The notes under the pieces: model-generated
Seen by the model: only the letters and a program-made list of their open reading frames with translations
Told to the model about the DNA's origin: nothing
The model's database searches: none
In this document: piece after piece, positions 16,976 to 25,438 of the stretch
Layout of the letters: each line of letters opens with the position of its first letter
How positions within the stretch are numbered: the stretch's first letter is position 1
Assembly (NCBI RefSeq): GCF_900114215.1
Contig: NZ_FOSG01000013.1
Coordinates: 100,183 to 164,182 of the forward strand
Source of the DNA: Streptomyces mangrovi
GTDB lineage: Bacteria > Actinomycetota > Actinomycetes > Streptomycetales > Streptomycetaceae
Direction of reading: 5' to 3'
DNA length: 64,000 bases
Position numbers and translations under genes: made by a program

Positions 16976-19513
16976 CTACGCGCCGCGCAGCACCGCGCCG
17001 GTACGCGTGACCGCCGCGGCCACCGCGGTCTCGCGGGCGGCCGTGGCCTCCTCGGCGGTCAGCGTGCGGTCGGGCGCGCGGAAGCGCAGGGCGTAGGCCA
17101 GGGACTTCTTCCCCTCGCCGAGCTGCTCGCCGGTGAAGACGTCGAACAGCCGCAGCGACTCCAGCAGCTCGCCCGCGCCGTCGCGCAGCGCCGACTCGAC
17201 CTCGGCCGCCGGGACGGAGGCGTCCACCACCAGGGCGACGTCCTGCGTGGCCACCGGGAAGGTGGACACGTGCGGGGCCTGCGGAGCGCCCGAGGAGGCC
17301 CGCTCCAGCAGATCGAGGTCGATCTCCATGGCACAGGTGCGGGCGGGCAGCTGCATCGCCTTGATCACGCGCGGGTGCAGCTCGCCGGCGTGCCCGACCA
17401 GGGTGCGCCCACCGTCGGCGCCCGCGTACAGCGCGGCGCAACGTCCCGGGTGCCAGGGAGCGTGCCGGTCGGCCTCCACCTCCAGCTCCACACCGGCCTC
17501 ACGGGCGACGCCGCGGGCCGCCTCGACCGCGTCGGCCCAGGTCGCCGGGCGGCCCTTGCCCCACCAGCCGGCCTGCTCGCGCGCCCCGGCCAGTACGACC
17601 GCGGCCCGGCGCGGCTGCTCGGGCAGCGCGGCGGTGAGGGAGGCGAGTTCCTCGTCGGTGGGACGGCGGTCGACCGGCAGCCGGACGGCGGCGGTCTCCT
17701 GCCCGGTGGGGCGGAAGACCAGGCCGGTCTCGAAGAGCGCCAGATCGTGGGAGCCCCGGCCGTCGTTGCGGCGCAGTGCGGCGAGCAGCCCGGGCAGCAG
17801 CGTGGTGCGCAGCGCCGGCTCCTCGTCGGAGAGCGGGTTGACCAGCCGTACAGTGCGGCGGCGGGGGTCGTCCGCCTCCAGGCCGAGCCGGTCGAAGGCG
17901 GCGTCCCCGACGAACGGGTAGTTCGGCGCCTCGACGTACCCCGCTCCGGCCAGCGCCCGCCCGACCCGGCGGCGCAGCCGCTGCCGTTCGGTCAGACCGC
18001 GGCCCGAGGGCAGGCGCGGCAGGGTGGAGGGCAGTGCCTCGTAGCCCTCCAGCCGCATGACCTCCTCGGCCAGGTCGTTGGGGTCGGTCAGGTCCGGCCG
18101 CCACGACGGCACGGTCACGGTCAGCTCGTCGGTGCCGTAGACGTCGCAGCCCACGTCCTGCAGCCGACGCGCCACGGTCTCGCGGCCGTAGGCCACGCCC
18201 GCGACCCGGTCCGGGTGGTCGGCGCGCATCCTGACGGTGTGCGGGCCGCTGGGCGAGACGATCTCGGTCACGCCCGCCTCGGCGGTGCCGCCCGCCAGCA
18301 GGACCAGCAGGTCCACGGTGCGCTGGGCGGCGGCGGAGGCGGCCTGCGGGTCGACGCCGCGCTCGAAGCGCCTGGACGCCTCGGAGGACAGCTTGTGGCG
18401 GCGGGCGGTGCGGGCGATGGAGACCGCGTCGAAGTGCGCGGCCTCGATCACGATCTCGGTGGTGCCCGCCGCCTCCTGTGCGTCGGCGATCTCGGTGTCG
18501 GCTCCGCCCATCACCCCGGCCAGGCCGATGGGCCCGCTGTCGTCGGTGATGACCAGGTCCTCGGGGTGCAGCTCGCGCTTGGTGCCGTCGAGGGTGGTGA
18601 GCTTCTCCCCCGGCCGGGCCCGGCGCACGCCGATCGCCCCGCTGACGCGGGAGCGGTCGTAGGCGTGCAGGGGCTGACCGAGTTCGAGCATCACGTAGTT
18701 GGTGATGTCCACGGCCAGCGAGATCGGGCGCATGCCGGCCTTCTGCAGCCTTCGCCGGAGCCAGATCGGGGAGCGGGCGTCGGGCCGCACACCGGTGACC
18801 GTGCGGGCGGTGAAGCGGTCGCAGCCGCGCCGGTCCTCCACCTTCACCGGGTGGCCGTGCTCGTTGGGCACGGGGACGTCCAGCAGCGCCGGGTCGCGCA
18901 GCGGCAGGCCGTAGGCGGTGGCCGCCTCGCGGGCGACGCCGCGCATGGACAGGCAGTAGCCGCGGTCGGGCGTGACGGCGATGTCGAGGACCTCGTCGAC
19001 CAGCTCCAGCAGCTCGATCGCGTCGGTGCCCACCTCGTGCTCGGGCGGGAGCACGATGATGCCCTCGTGGTCGTCGCCCATGCCCAGCTCACCGGCCGAG
19101 CAGATCATGCCCTCCGACAGCTTGCCGTAGGTCTTGCGGGAGCCGATCCGGAAGTCGCCGGGCAGCACGCCGCCGGGCAGGATCACCACGACCTTGTCGC
19201 CGACGGCGAAGTTGGTGGCGCCGCAGACGATGTTCTGCGGCTCACCCGTGCCTCCCCCGGAGCCTCCGGCCCGGGAGGCGCCCCCGGCCTCGCCGACGTC
19301 GACCTGGCAGTAGCGGATCGGCTTCTTGAAGCCGGTCAGCTCCTCGATCGCCAGGACCTGGCCGACGACCAGCGGCCCGGTGATGTCGGCGCCGAGCCGC
19401 TCGACGGTCTCGACCTCCAGCCCGGCCGCGATCAGCTTCGCCGCGACGTCGCGGCCGGTCTCACCGGCCGGCAGGTCGACGTACTCCCGCAGCCACGAAA
19501 GCGGGACCCGCAT
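16976..19513 (-). CDS. pheT: phenylalanyl-tRNA synthetase beta subunit
   Basis: 845-residue beta chain of the (alpha-beta)2 enzyme. The N-terminal EMAP-like tRNA-binding domain has ILPGGVLPGDFRIG and GMICSAGELGMG; B3/B4 editing domain and B5 follow (SRDLDE-free, LEGYEALPSTLP region); the C-terminal FDX-ACB anticodon-binding domain includes HVSTFPVATQDVALVV and ends ARETAVAAAVTRTGAVLRG. The tRNA-binding domain carries an in-frame Gly/Ser/Ala insertion at about residues 84-97, coded by GC-rich palindromic DNA. Start codon overlaps the pheS stop by one base. Confidence 0.97.
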   Translation of the reverse strand: MRVPLSWLREYVDLPAGETGRDVAAKLIAAGLEVETVERLGADITGPLVVGQVLAIEELTGFKKPIRYCQVDVGEAGGASRAGGSGGGTGEPQNIVCGATNFAVGDKVVVILPGGVLPGDFRIGSRKTYGKLSEGMICSAGELGMGDDHEGIIVLPPEHEVGTDAIELLELVDEVLDIAVTPDRGYCLSMRGVAREAATAYGLPLRDPALLDVPVPNEHGHPVKVEDRRGCDRFTARTVTGVRPDARSPIWLRRRLQKAGMRPISLAVDITNYVMLELGQPLHAYDRSRVSGAIGVRRARPGEKLTTLDGTKRELHPEDLVITDDSGPIGLAGVMGGADTEIADAQEAAGTTEIVIEAAHFDAVSIARTARRHKLSSEASRRFERGVDPQAASAAAQRTVDLLVLLAGGTAEAGVTEIVSPSGPHTVRMRADHPDRVAGVAYGRETVARRLQDVGCDVYGTDELTVTVPSWRPDLTDPNDLAEEVMRLEGYEALPSTLPRLPSGRGLTERQRLRRRVGRALAGAGYVEAPNYPFVGDAAFDRLGLEADDPRRRTVRLVNPLSDEEPALRTTLLPGLLAALRRNDGRGSHDLALFETGLVFRPTGQETAAVRLPVDRRPTDEELASLTAALPEQPRRAAVVLAGAREQAGWWGKGRPATWADAVEAARGVAREAGVELEVEADRHAPWHPGRCAALYAGADGGRTLVGHAGELHPRVIKAMQLPARTCAMEIDLDLLERASSGAPQAPHVSTFPVATQDVALVVDASVPAAEVESALRDGAGELLESLRLFDVFTGEQLGEGKKSLAYALRFRAPDRTLTAEEATAARETAVAAAVTRTGAVLRGA

Positions 19514-20658
19514 CAGATCTCCATCCCGAACGGCCGGGTGAACCGGACGTCACCCTCGACCATGTCTCGCATGTCCTCGACGTTGTGGCGGAACATCAGC
19601 ATCCGCTCGATGCCGAACCCGAAGGCGAAGCCGCTGTAGCGCTCCGGGTCCACGCCGCAGGCGGTCAGCACCCGCGGGTTGACCATGCCGCAGCCGCCCA
19701 GCTCGATCCAGCCTTCGGAGGAGCAGGTGCGGCAGGGACGGTCGGGGTTGCCGACGGACTCCCCGCGGCAGGCGAAGCACACCATGTCCATCTCGGCGGA
19801 CGGCTCGGTGAAGGGGAAGTACGACGGGCGCAGCCTGGTGCGCAGGTCCTCGCCGAACAGGGACCTGACCATGTGGTCCAGGGTGCCCTTGAGGTCGGCC
19901 ATGGTCAGGCCCTCGTCCACGGCGAGCAGCTCGACCTGGTGGAAGACCGGTGTGTGGGTCGCGTCCAGCTCGTCGGTGCGGTAGACCCGACCGGGGCAGA
20001 TCACGTACACCGGCGGCTTCCGCTCCAGCAGGGAGCGGATCTGCACCGGCGAGGTGTGGGTGCGCAGCACGACGCCCGACTCCCCCTCGCCGGAGCCGCC
20101 GGAGCCGCCGGATTCGCCGGGGCCCTGGACGAAGAAGGTGTCCTGCATGGTGCGGGCCGGGTGGTCCGGGGCGATGTTGAGGGCGTCGAAGTTGAACCAC
20201 TCGGCCTCGGCCTCGGGTCCCTCGGCGACCTCGTAGCCCATCGCCACGAAGACGTCCTCGATCCGCTCGGACAGCGTGGTCAGCGGATGGCGGGCGCCCG
20301 CGGGGACGCGGTCGAAGGGCAGGGTGACGTCCACCGCCTCCTCGACCAGCACGCGCTCGTCGCGCTCGGCCTCCAGCTCCTCCTGGCGCCGCTTGAGGGC
20401 CTGGCCCACCGCGCCGCGCGCCTGGCCGACGCGCCGGCCGGCCTCGGCCTTGGCGTGCGGCGGCAGGGCGCCGATCTCGCGGTTGGCCAGCGCCAGCGGC
20501 GAGCGGTCGCCCGCGTGGGCGGCCTTCACCTCGCGCAGCGCCTCCAGATCACCGGCGGCGGCGATCGCGGCGAGGGCCGCGTCCCGTGCCCGGTCGATCT
20601 CTTCCGGTTTCAGTGCCTCGACCTCTACGGGGTCGTACGACTTGTTGGGTGCGGACAT
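19513..20658 (-). CDS. pheS: phenylalanyl-tRNA synthetase alpha subunit
   Basis: 381-residue catalytic alpha chain. The N-terminal coiled coil (to about 110) precedes the class II core: motif 2 region RTHTSPVQIRSLL, FHQVELLAVDEG, PSYFPFTEPSAEMD, GCGMVNPRVL, and motif 3 GFAFGFGIERMLM. A Gly/Ser/Glu-rich insertion (GPGESGGSGGSGEGESG, about residues 183-199) sits between the strand DTFFVQ and motif 2, where most PheS have a short turn. A candidate -10 TAGACT lies at 20796-20801 on the minus strand, giving a leader of about 130 bases. Confidence 0.97.
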   Translation of the reverse strand: MSAPNKSYDPVEVEALKPEEIDRARDAALAAIAAAGDLEALREVKAAHAGDRSPLALANREIGALPPHAKAEAGRRVGQARGAVGQALKRRQEELEAERDERVLVEEAVDVTLPFDRVPAGARHPLTTLSERIEDVFVAMGYEVAEGPEAEAEWFNFDALNIAPDHPARTMQDTFFVQGPGESGGSGGSGEGESGVVLRTHTSPVQIRSLLERKPPVYVICPGRVYRTDELDATHTPVFHQVELLAVDEGLTMADLKGTLDHMVRSLFGEDLRTRLRPSYFPFTEPSAEMDMVCFACRGESVGNPDRPCRTCSSEGWIELGGCGMVNPRVLTACGVDPERYSGFAFGFGIERMLMFRHNVEDMRDMVEGDVRFTRPFGMEI

Positions 20659-20663
20659 CTCTT

Positions 20664-20698
20664 CCCGTGCTTTTCGGTTGGCCCGTGGTTTCGGTTGG
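20664..20698 (-). repeat. tandem repeat in pheS leader
   Basis: Two adjacent, nearly identical units of 17-18 bp: on the minus strand CCAACCGAAACCACGGG then CCAACCGAAAAGCACGGG, ending five bases before the start codon. The role is unknown; it could be a duplicated protein or RNA binding site. Confidence 0.6.
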
Positions 20699-20833
20699 CT
20701 GCTGCGCCCCGCTCCGGCGCTTCGGCACCCTTGGTCTCTCGGCTGGTTTCTCGGCGGAGCCGGTTCCCGGGCCGCTCGAAGGTACCGGTTGCCGAGTCTA
20801 CGGGGCGAGGAAGATCGCTACTGACCCGGAGGA

Positions 20834-20880
20834 GCCCGCGGGCGCCCGCTCAGGCCATGAAGGCCGGGACGCCCGCGGGC
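20834..20880 (-). terminator. hairpin spanning the 3' end of the kinase gene
   Basis: Perfect 11-bp stem (GCCCGCGGGCG and complement) whose 25-base loop contains the kinase stop codon (20850-20852) and a nested GGCC/GGCC stem. One arm is coding. Confidence 0.6.
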
Positions 20881-22010
20881 AGGGTAAATCGGAACTCGGC
20901 GCCGCCCGCGGACGAGCGGCCGACCGTGATCACCCCGCCGTGGGCCTCGACGATGCCCTTGACGATGTACAGGCCCAGGCCGGTGCCGCCGCGCTTGCTG
21001 CCGCGCCAGAAACGGGTGAAGACGCGGCTCATCGACTCCTCGGGGATGCCGGGGCCCTCGTCGCTCACCGTGACCGCCGTTCCTTCGTCGCCCGTCTTCG
21101 TCCGTGCCGGTGCCACCTCTATGGTGACCGTTCCCTCGCCGTGGCGCACGGCGTTTTCCAGCAGGTTGCCGAGCACCTGGTCGATCTTGTCGGGGTCCGC
21201 CCACAGCGGCGGGAGCGGAGTGACGATCCTGCGGGCGAAGCGCTCCTCGGGGCGGCCCGCCGCGATGTGGGCGCGGACGTGCCGCTCCACGGCGGCGGCC
21301 ATGTCGACGGGCTGGCGGTGGATCTCCAGCCGCCCGGAGTCGATGCGCGAGATGTCCAGCAGTTCGGTGATGAGCCGGGTGACGCGGTCGGCGTCGGCGT
21401 CCACCGTCTCCAGCATCAGCCGCTTCTGGTCGTCGGTGAACCTCTCCCACTTGGCCAGCAGCGTCGCGGTGAAGCCCTTCACCGAGGTCAGGGGCGAGCG
21501 CAGTTCGTGGGCGACGGTGGCGATCAGCTCGGCGTTGCTGCGCTCGGTGCGCCGCCGGGCCTCGGTGCCGCGCAGGGTGACCACCAGGCGTTGCACGGGG
21601 CCGGCGGGGCGGGCGCGGACGTACCGGGCGGAGACCAGGACCTCCCGGCCTCCGGGGAGTAAGAGGTTGCGTTCGGGCTGGCCGGTGCGGATGACCAGGC
21701 CCCCATAGGGGTCGGTGACCTTCCACCAGCGCCGCCCCCTCAGGTCCTCCAGGGGCAGGACCTGCTCGACGGGGCGGCCCAGCGCCTCCTCGCGCGGCAG
21801 TGCGGTGATACGGGCGGCGGCGGCGTTGAAGCAGACGACCCGGCCACGGGCGTCGGCGACGACCAGTCCGTCGGGCAGGTCGTCGGGGAGCACCCCAGCG
21901 CCGTCGGGCCGCGGCGGCTCCCGCCGCGCGGGGAGGCCGCGGGGTGTACGGGGCGCGCCGGGCGCCTCGGGCGGCACGCCGTCCTGCCCGCCGGACGTCC
22001 TCACGTCCAC
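20850..22010 (-). CDS. PAS-domain sensor histidine kinase
   Basis: 386-residue cytosolic kinase with no membrane segment. About 40 Pro/Arg-rich residues are followed by a PAS sensor (about 40-150; DGLVVADARGRVVCFNAAAARITALP), a HisKA domain with the phospho-acceptor H168 in ATVAHELRSPLTSVKG, and a HATPase domain with the N box QVLGNLLENAVRHG, G1 VSDEGPGIP and G2 GTGLGLYIVKG. No response regulator is adjacent. It follows pheS on the same strand by about 190 bases but probably has its own transcript. The 3' end forms a hairpin. Confidence 0.93.
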   Translation of the reverse strand: MDVRTSGGQDGVPPEAPGAPRTPRGLPARREPPRPDGAGVLPDDLPDGLVVADARGRVVCFNAAAARITALPREEALGRPVEQVLPLEDLRGRRWWKVTDPYGGLVIRTGQPERNLLLPGGREVLVSARYVRARPAGPVQRLVVTLRGTEARRRTERSNAELIATVAHELRSPLTSVKGFTATLLAKWERFTDDQKRLMLETVDADADRVTRLITELLDISRIDSGRLEIHRQPVDMAAAVERHVRAHIAAGRPEERFARRIVTPLPPLWADPDKIDQVLGNLLENAVRHGEGTVTIEVAPARTKTGDEGTAVTVSDEGPGIPEESMSRVFTRFWRGSKRGGTGLGLYIVKGIVEAHGGVITVGRSSAGGAEFRFTLPAGVPAFMA

Positions 22011-22049
22011 TCCCGTTCACCCCCTTCGGTCCCCGGGGCCGCCACCCTA

Positions 22050-22907
22050 CTAGCCCGGAGTCACGCTGCGGCACCCTCCGGGTGCGCGCTGCGCACGGGC
22101 CGAGGCGTAGAGGCAGACCGCGGCGGCGGTCGCGAGGTTCAGACTCTCCGCGCGTCCGTGGATGGGGACGCGCACCACCTCGTCGGCCAGCGCGCGGGTC
22201 TCCTCGGGCAGCCCCCAGGCCTCGTTGCCGAAGACCCAGGCGGTGGGGCCGCCCATGCGGCCCTCGTCCAGTTCGGTGTCCAGGTCGTGCTCGCCCGCGC
22301 CGTCGGCGGCCAGCACCCGCACACCCGCCTCGCGCAGCCCGGCCACGGCCCGCTCGACGGGGACCCCGACGGCGACGGGGAGGTGGAAGAGGCTGCCGAC
22401 CGAGGCCCGTACCGACTTGGGGTTGTACAGATCCACCGAGGCGTCGGTGAGCACCACCGCGTCGGCGCCGGCCGCGTCCGCGCAGCGCAGCACCGTCCCG
22501 GCGTTCCCGGGGTCGCGCACGTTGGCGAGGACGGCCACCAGCTTCGGGCGGGCGGCCAGCACCCGGTCGAAGGGCAGGTCGAGGAAGCGGCAGACTCCGA
22601 CCAGTCCCTGCGGGGTGACGGTCTGCGACAGCTCCGCGATCACCTCGTCGGTGGCGGTGCGGATGCGGGCCCCGGCGGCGCGGGCGGCGGCAACGATGTC
22701 GGCGTGCCGCTCGGCGGCCTCGGGGGTGGTGAACAGCTCGGTGAGCGTGGGCTCGCCGCCGCTGCGGTGGCCGACCGCCTCGCGCACGGCCTGGGGTCCC
22801 TCGGCGAGGAAGCGGCGCTCCTTGCCGCGGGTGTTGCGGCGGGCCAGCCGTCGGGCGGCGGTGACGCGCGGGGAGCGCGGGGAGGTCAGTTCCGGGGCGG
22901 CGGCCAT
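22050..22907 (-). CDS. TrmH/SpoU family RNA methyltransferase
   Basis: 285-residue SAM-dependent 2'-O-methyltransferase of the SPOUT class, probably acting on 23S rRNA. An N-terminal L7Ae-like substrate domain (RRLARRNTRGKERRFLAEGPQAV) precedes the knotted domain with motif 1 VLANVRDPGNAGTVLRCADAAGADAV, motif 2 WVFGNEAWGLP and motif 3 IPIHGRAESLNLATAAAVCLYA-like (VPIHGRAESLNLATAA). It resembles the resistance methyltransferase TsnR in layout, but nothing here ties it to self-resistance. ATG at 22905-22907 is taken; upstream open frame is antisense noise. Confidence 0.92.
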   Translation of the reverse strand: MAAAPELTSPRSPRVTAARRLARRNTRGKERRFLAEGPQAVREAVGHRSGGEPTLTELFTTPEAAERHADIVAAARAAGARIRTATDEVIAELSQTVTPQGLVGVCRFLDLPFDRVLAARPKLVAVLANVRDPGNAGTVLRCADAAGADAVVLTDASVDLYNPKSVRASVGSLFHLPVAVGVPVERAVAGLREAGVRVLAADGAGEHDLDTELDEGRMGGPTAWVFGNEAWGLPEETRALADEVVRVPIHGRAESLNLATAAAVCLYASARAQRAPGGCRSVTPG

Positions 22908-22992
22908 GGCGCGGCGTTCTCGCTTCTCGGGTTTCTCGGGGCTTCTCGGCGGGCTGAAGGACTGGACGGCCGGGCAGGCCGGGGGCAAACGA

Positions 22993-23026
22993 CCGGACCC
23001 GCGGGCTCGATGGCCCGCGGGTCCGG
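22993..23026 (-). terminator. terminator of infC-rpmI-rplT operon
   Basis: Perfect 14-bp stem (CCGGACCCGCGGGC and complement) with a 6-base loop, 18 bases after the rplT stop; GTCGTTTG follows on the minus strand. Confidence 0.85.
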
Positions 23027-23044
23027 TGGCGTCCCGTGCCGTCG

Positions 23045-23428
23045 TCAAGCGGCCTTGGGGGCGTTGACGTCGCTCGGCAGCGCCTTCTTGGCCACCTCGA
23101 CCAGCGCGGCGAACGCGTTCGGGTCGTTGACCGCGAGGTCGGCCAGGATCTTGCGGTCCACCTCGATCTCGGCGGCCTTCAGCCCCTGGATGAAGCGGTT
23201 GTAGGTCATGCCGTTGGCGCGGGCGCCGGCGTTGATCCGCTGGATCCACAGCTGCCGGAAGTCGCCCTTGCGGCGCTTGCGGTCGTTGTAGTTGTAGACC
23301 AGGGAGTGGGTGACCTGCTCCTTCGCCTTGCGGTAGAGGCGGGAGCGCTGGCCGCGGTAACCGCTGGCCTGCTCGAGGATCGCCCGGCGCTTCTTGTGGG
23401 CGTTGACCGCCCGCTTGACGCGTGCCAC
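23045..23428 (-). CDS. rplT: 50S ribosomal protein L20
   Basis: 127-residue L20, essential for early 50S assembly. The basic N-terminal extension (MARVKRAVNAHKKRRAILEQASGY) and the globular C-terminal part (RFIQGLKAAEIEVDRKILADLA) are full length. It ends the infC-rpmI-rplT operon. In other bacteria L20 also represses this operon through an rRNA mimic in the leader; whether that happens here is not known. Confidence 0.98.
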   Translation of the reverse strand: MARVKRAVNAHKKRRAILEQASGYRGQRSRLYRKAKEQVTHSLVYNYNDRKRRKGDFRQLWIQRINAGARANGMTYNRFIQGLKAAEIEVDRKILADLAVNDPNAFAALVEVAKKALPSDVNAPKAA

Positions 23429-23565
23429 GTGAATTACTCCTTGTCGCGGGGCCGGTGTGGTGGTCCGGCTGCCGTGCTACGGCGCCGTCGGCCCGAAGGT
23501 TCGATGGGGTCCCGGTGTCCGGTGTCCTGCGCCCGGCCGGTCACGGGGACCGGCGGGCGGCGGGC

Positions 23566-23760
23566 TCACTTGCCGAGAAGCTTCTTGATCTTCTTGGCGT
23601 CGGCCGGAGCCATCTCGGTCTTGCCGGCAAGGCGGCGCGTCAGCGTGGACGGCTTGTGCTCGAGAAGGTGGCGGCGGCCGGCGCGCTGGCGCATCACCTT
23701 GCCGGAGCCGGTGATCTTGAAGCGCTTGCTCGCACCGCTGTGCGTCTTGTTCTTCGGCAT
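23566..23760 (-). CDS. rpmI: 50S ribosomal protein L35
   Basis: 64-residue L35, a basic protein with the conserved MPKNKTHSGASKRFKITGSGK start and RRHLLEHKP middle. It lies between infC and rplT with gaps of 137 bases on each side, larger than usual for co-translated ribosomal genes but consistent with one transcript. Confidence 0.98.
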   Translation of the reverse strand: MPKNKTHSGASKRFKITGSGKVMRQRAGRRHLLEHKPSTLTRRLAGKTEMAPADAKKIKKLLGK

Positions 23761-23870
23761 GTCGCCGTTCTCTCCTCGTCGGTGGCGCCGCCGGAGCCGG
23801 CCGTGGGCCGGCGTGCGGCAGCGTCAGCTGTTTCGGTTGCTGTCCGGGCCCGGGAAGGGGCCCGTGCGAC

Positions 23871-23896
23871 CCGGCGGCCGGCTCCGCGGCCGCCGG
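23871..23896 (-). other. hairpin at infC 3' end
   Basis: Perfect 9-bp stem (CCGGCGGCC/GGCCGCCGG) with an 8-base loop, beginning one base after the infC stop. There is no U-tract. It could be a partial terminator or a stability element between infC and rpmI. Confidence 0.5.
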
Positions 23897-23897
23897 A

Positions 23898-24512
23898 TCA
23901 TGCCTCGGCGCGCTCCTCGGCAGGGGCTTCGTTCCCCTGCTGCTGGCGCTCCGCCTTGCGGGCGGCCTGCGCCTCACGGGCTTCGGCCATCGCCTCGGTC
24001 TTCTTCTTGTGCGGACCGAGGACCATGATCATGTTCCGGCCGTCCTGCTTGGGGTTCGACTCGACGAAGCCCAGGTCCTGGACGTCGTCCGCGAGGCGCT
24101 GGAGCAGCCGGTAGCCCAGCTCGGGACGGGACTGCTCACGACCGCGGAACATGATCGTGATCTTGACCTTGTCCCCCTGCTTGAGGAACCGGACGACGTG
24201 ACCCTTCTTGGTGTCGTAGTCGTGCGGATCGATCTTCGGCCGGAGCTTCATCTCCTTGATGACCGTGTGCGCCTGGTTCTTGCGCGCCTCACGGGCCTTC
24301 ATGGCCGACTCGTACTTGAACTTTCCGTAGTCCATGAGCTTGCACACCGGCGGACGGGCGTTCGCCGCGACCTCGACCAGGTCGAGGTCGTACTCCTGGG
24401 CAAGCTCCAGGGCCTTGGCAAGCGGCACGATGCCGACCTGCTCGCCACTGGGACCGACGAGTCGCACCTCGGGGACGCGAATCCGGTCGTTGATGCGGGG
24501 CTCGGCGCTGAT
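23898..24512 (-). CDS. infC: translation initiation factor IF-3 (AUC start)
   Basis: 204-residue IF-3, which checks start codons and keeps ribosomal subunits apart. The N-domain has RINDRIRVPEVRLVGPSGEQVG and the linker reaches the C-domain KLRPKIDPHDYDTKKGH-like block (MKLRPKIDPHDYDTKKG). I start it at ATC 24510-24512 because the conserved ISAEPRINDRIRVPE segment is coded upstream of the first GTG (24465-24467), because GAGGAGG lies four bases before the ATC, and because the GTG has no ribosome-binding site. E. coli infC similarly uses the rare AUU. The C terminus has a Lys/Glu/Ala-rich tail. Confidence 0.93.
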   Translation of the reverse strand: MSAEPRINDRIRVPEVRLVGPSGEQVGIVPLAKALELAQEYDLDLVEVAANARPPVCKLMDYGKFKYESAMKAREARKNQAHTVIKEMKLRPKIDPHDYDTKKGHVVRFLKQGDKVKITIMFRGREQSRPELGYRLLQRLADDVQDLGFVESNPKQDGRNMIMVLGPHKKKTEAMAEAREAQAARKAERQQQGNEAPAEERAEA

Positions 24513-24567
24513 GGGGCCTCCTCGGTTGCGCCACGCGGATGCCTGGCGGACAGCCGCGCACGGTTGC

Positions 24568-24587
24568 GTTCGGTACGACCACCGAAC
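24568..24587 (-). other. infC leader hairpin 1
   Basis: Perfect 7-bp stem GTTCGGT/ACCGAAC with a 6-base loop, about 55 bases upstream of the infC start. Possible part of an autoregulatory structure. Confidence 0.5.
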
Positions 24588-24596
24588 CGGAACGCG

Positions 24597-24626
24597 AAAA
24601 CGCCCCGGACGGGACGCAGGCGGGGC
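24597..24626 (-). terminator. possible attenuator in infC leader
   Basis: Six-bp GCCCCG/CGGGGC stem with a 13-base loop (24602-24626), followed on the minus strand by G and four Ts (24601-24597). This is the only hairpin plus T-run in the leader and resembles a weak intrinsic terminator about 85 bases before infC. Confidence 0.45.
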
Positions 24627-24934
24627 TCCTCATTGACCGGGAGCACCGCCGCGATACACCGCGGGGCGCAGCCTGACCTGTGACCCGCCGACCCGGAGGT
24701 CGATCGGGTGGGAGCTTCGGAGCCTCCACTTGCGGGCCGGAACGCGCTCTGCGCGGATCGCTCGGGTGCATCATCTGGATGATCCACCCGGGTGGTCACA
24801 GCGGGAGTATGGTCCGGCCGGTCGATTTCCCAGCATAGCAGGGTCGCGGGGAACTTCCTCCCCGGGCGTCGTACGCGCGCGCGACGGGCGGAGCCTAGGC
24901 TGGAGCGCACCCGACCAGCAGGAAGCGGAGAACG

Positions 24935-25339
24935 ATGAGCGACGACAGCGGCACCCCCACCCCCTCCCCCGGCGCCGCCGGAGGGGCCGGAGGGGCCGGA
25001 GGGGCAGCCGACTTCGAGACGATGACCCGCGACATCGCGGACGTGCCCGCGGTCGAGGTGATCACCACGGTCGCGGTCCATCTGATGAGTTCGGCCGCGG
25101 TCAACCTGGGCCTGGCCGAGGGCGGCGAGGACCACAAGGACCTGGACGAGGCCCGCAAGCTGATCCAGGCGCTGGCCGGGCTGGTGACCGCCGCCGCCAC
25201 CGAGATCGGCTCCTACCACGCCGCTCCGCTGCGCGACGGGCTGAAGTCGCTCCAGCTCGCCTTCCGCGAGGCGTCGGCGGTGCCGGACGAGCCGGGTCAG
25301 GGGCCGGGCGAGAAGTTCACCGGCCCGGTCATCGGCTGA
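24935..25339 (+). CDS. DUF1844 domain protein
   Basis: 134-residue soluble protein of the DUF1844 family, function unknown. A disordered Pro/Gly/Ala start (four GGA-type repeats, residues about 12-25) leads to the family core: VEVITTVAVHLMSSAAVNLGLAEGGE, then KDLDEARKLIQALAGLVTAAATEIG, an all-helical pair. Divergent from infC and commonly found beside it in actinobacteria. -10 TAGGCT and GGAAGCGGAG precede the ATG. Confidence 0.88.
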   Translation: MSDDSGTPTPSPGAAGGAGGAGGAADFETMTRDIADVPAVEVITTVAVHLMSSAAVNLGLAEGGEDHKDLDEARKLIQALAGLVTAAATEIGSYHAAPLRDGLKSLQLAFREASAVPDEPGQGPGEKFTGPVIG

Positions 25340-25438
25340 GGGCCGCCGGCCCGGGCTCCCGGCGTCCGGCACGGCCGTCCCGTCCGTCCCGTTCGCCACA
25401 GACGGTCCCGTCCGGCACGGCCGTCCGGCCGCGGCCGC

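Larger units (their letters stand above)
24513..24934. promoter_or_regulatory. infC leader and DUF1844 promoter region
   Basis: 422 bases without a gene. Minus strand: a long infC leader with two hairpins (24568-24587 and 24602-24626) just before the GAGGAGG site; candidate promoter motifs CATACT and TATGCT lie around 24805-24840, so the leader would be about 300 bases. Plus strand: -10 TAGGCT (24896-24901) and GGAAGCGGAG before the DUF1844 ATG. No credible small gene was found. Confidence 0.6.

Noticed and set aside
20659..20833. T-box or Phe-codon attenuator in the pheS leader
   Set aside because: No T-box motif and no short Phe-rich reading frame were seen; only a tandem repeat and a possible promoter.
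24465..24467. GTG as start of infC
   Set aside because: No ribosome-binding site, and it would remove conserved N-terminal residues of IF-3 that are coded upstream.
25340..25438. Repeat GTCCGGCACGGCCGTCC (two copies) as a regulatory site
   Set aside because: Lies between two converging gene ends in very GC-rich DNA; more likely incidental or part of a weak terminator.
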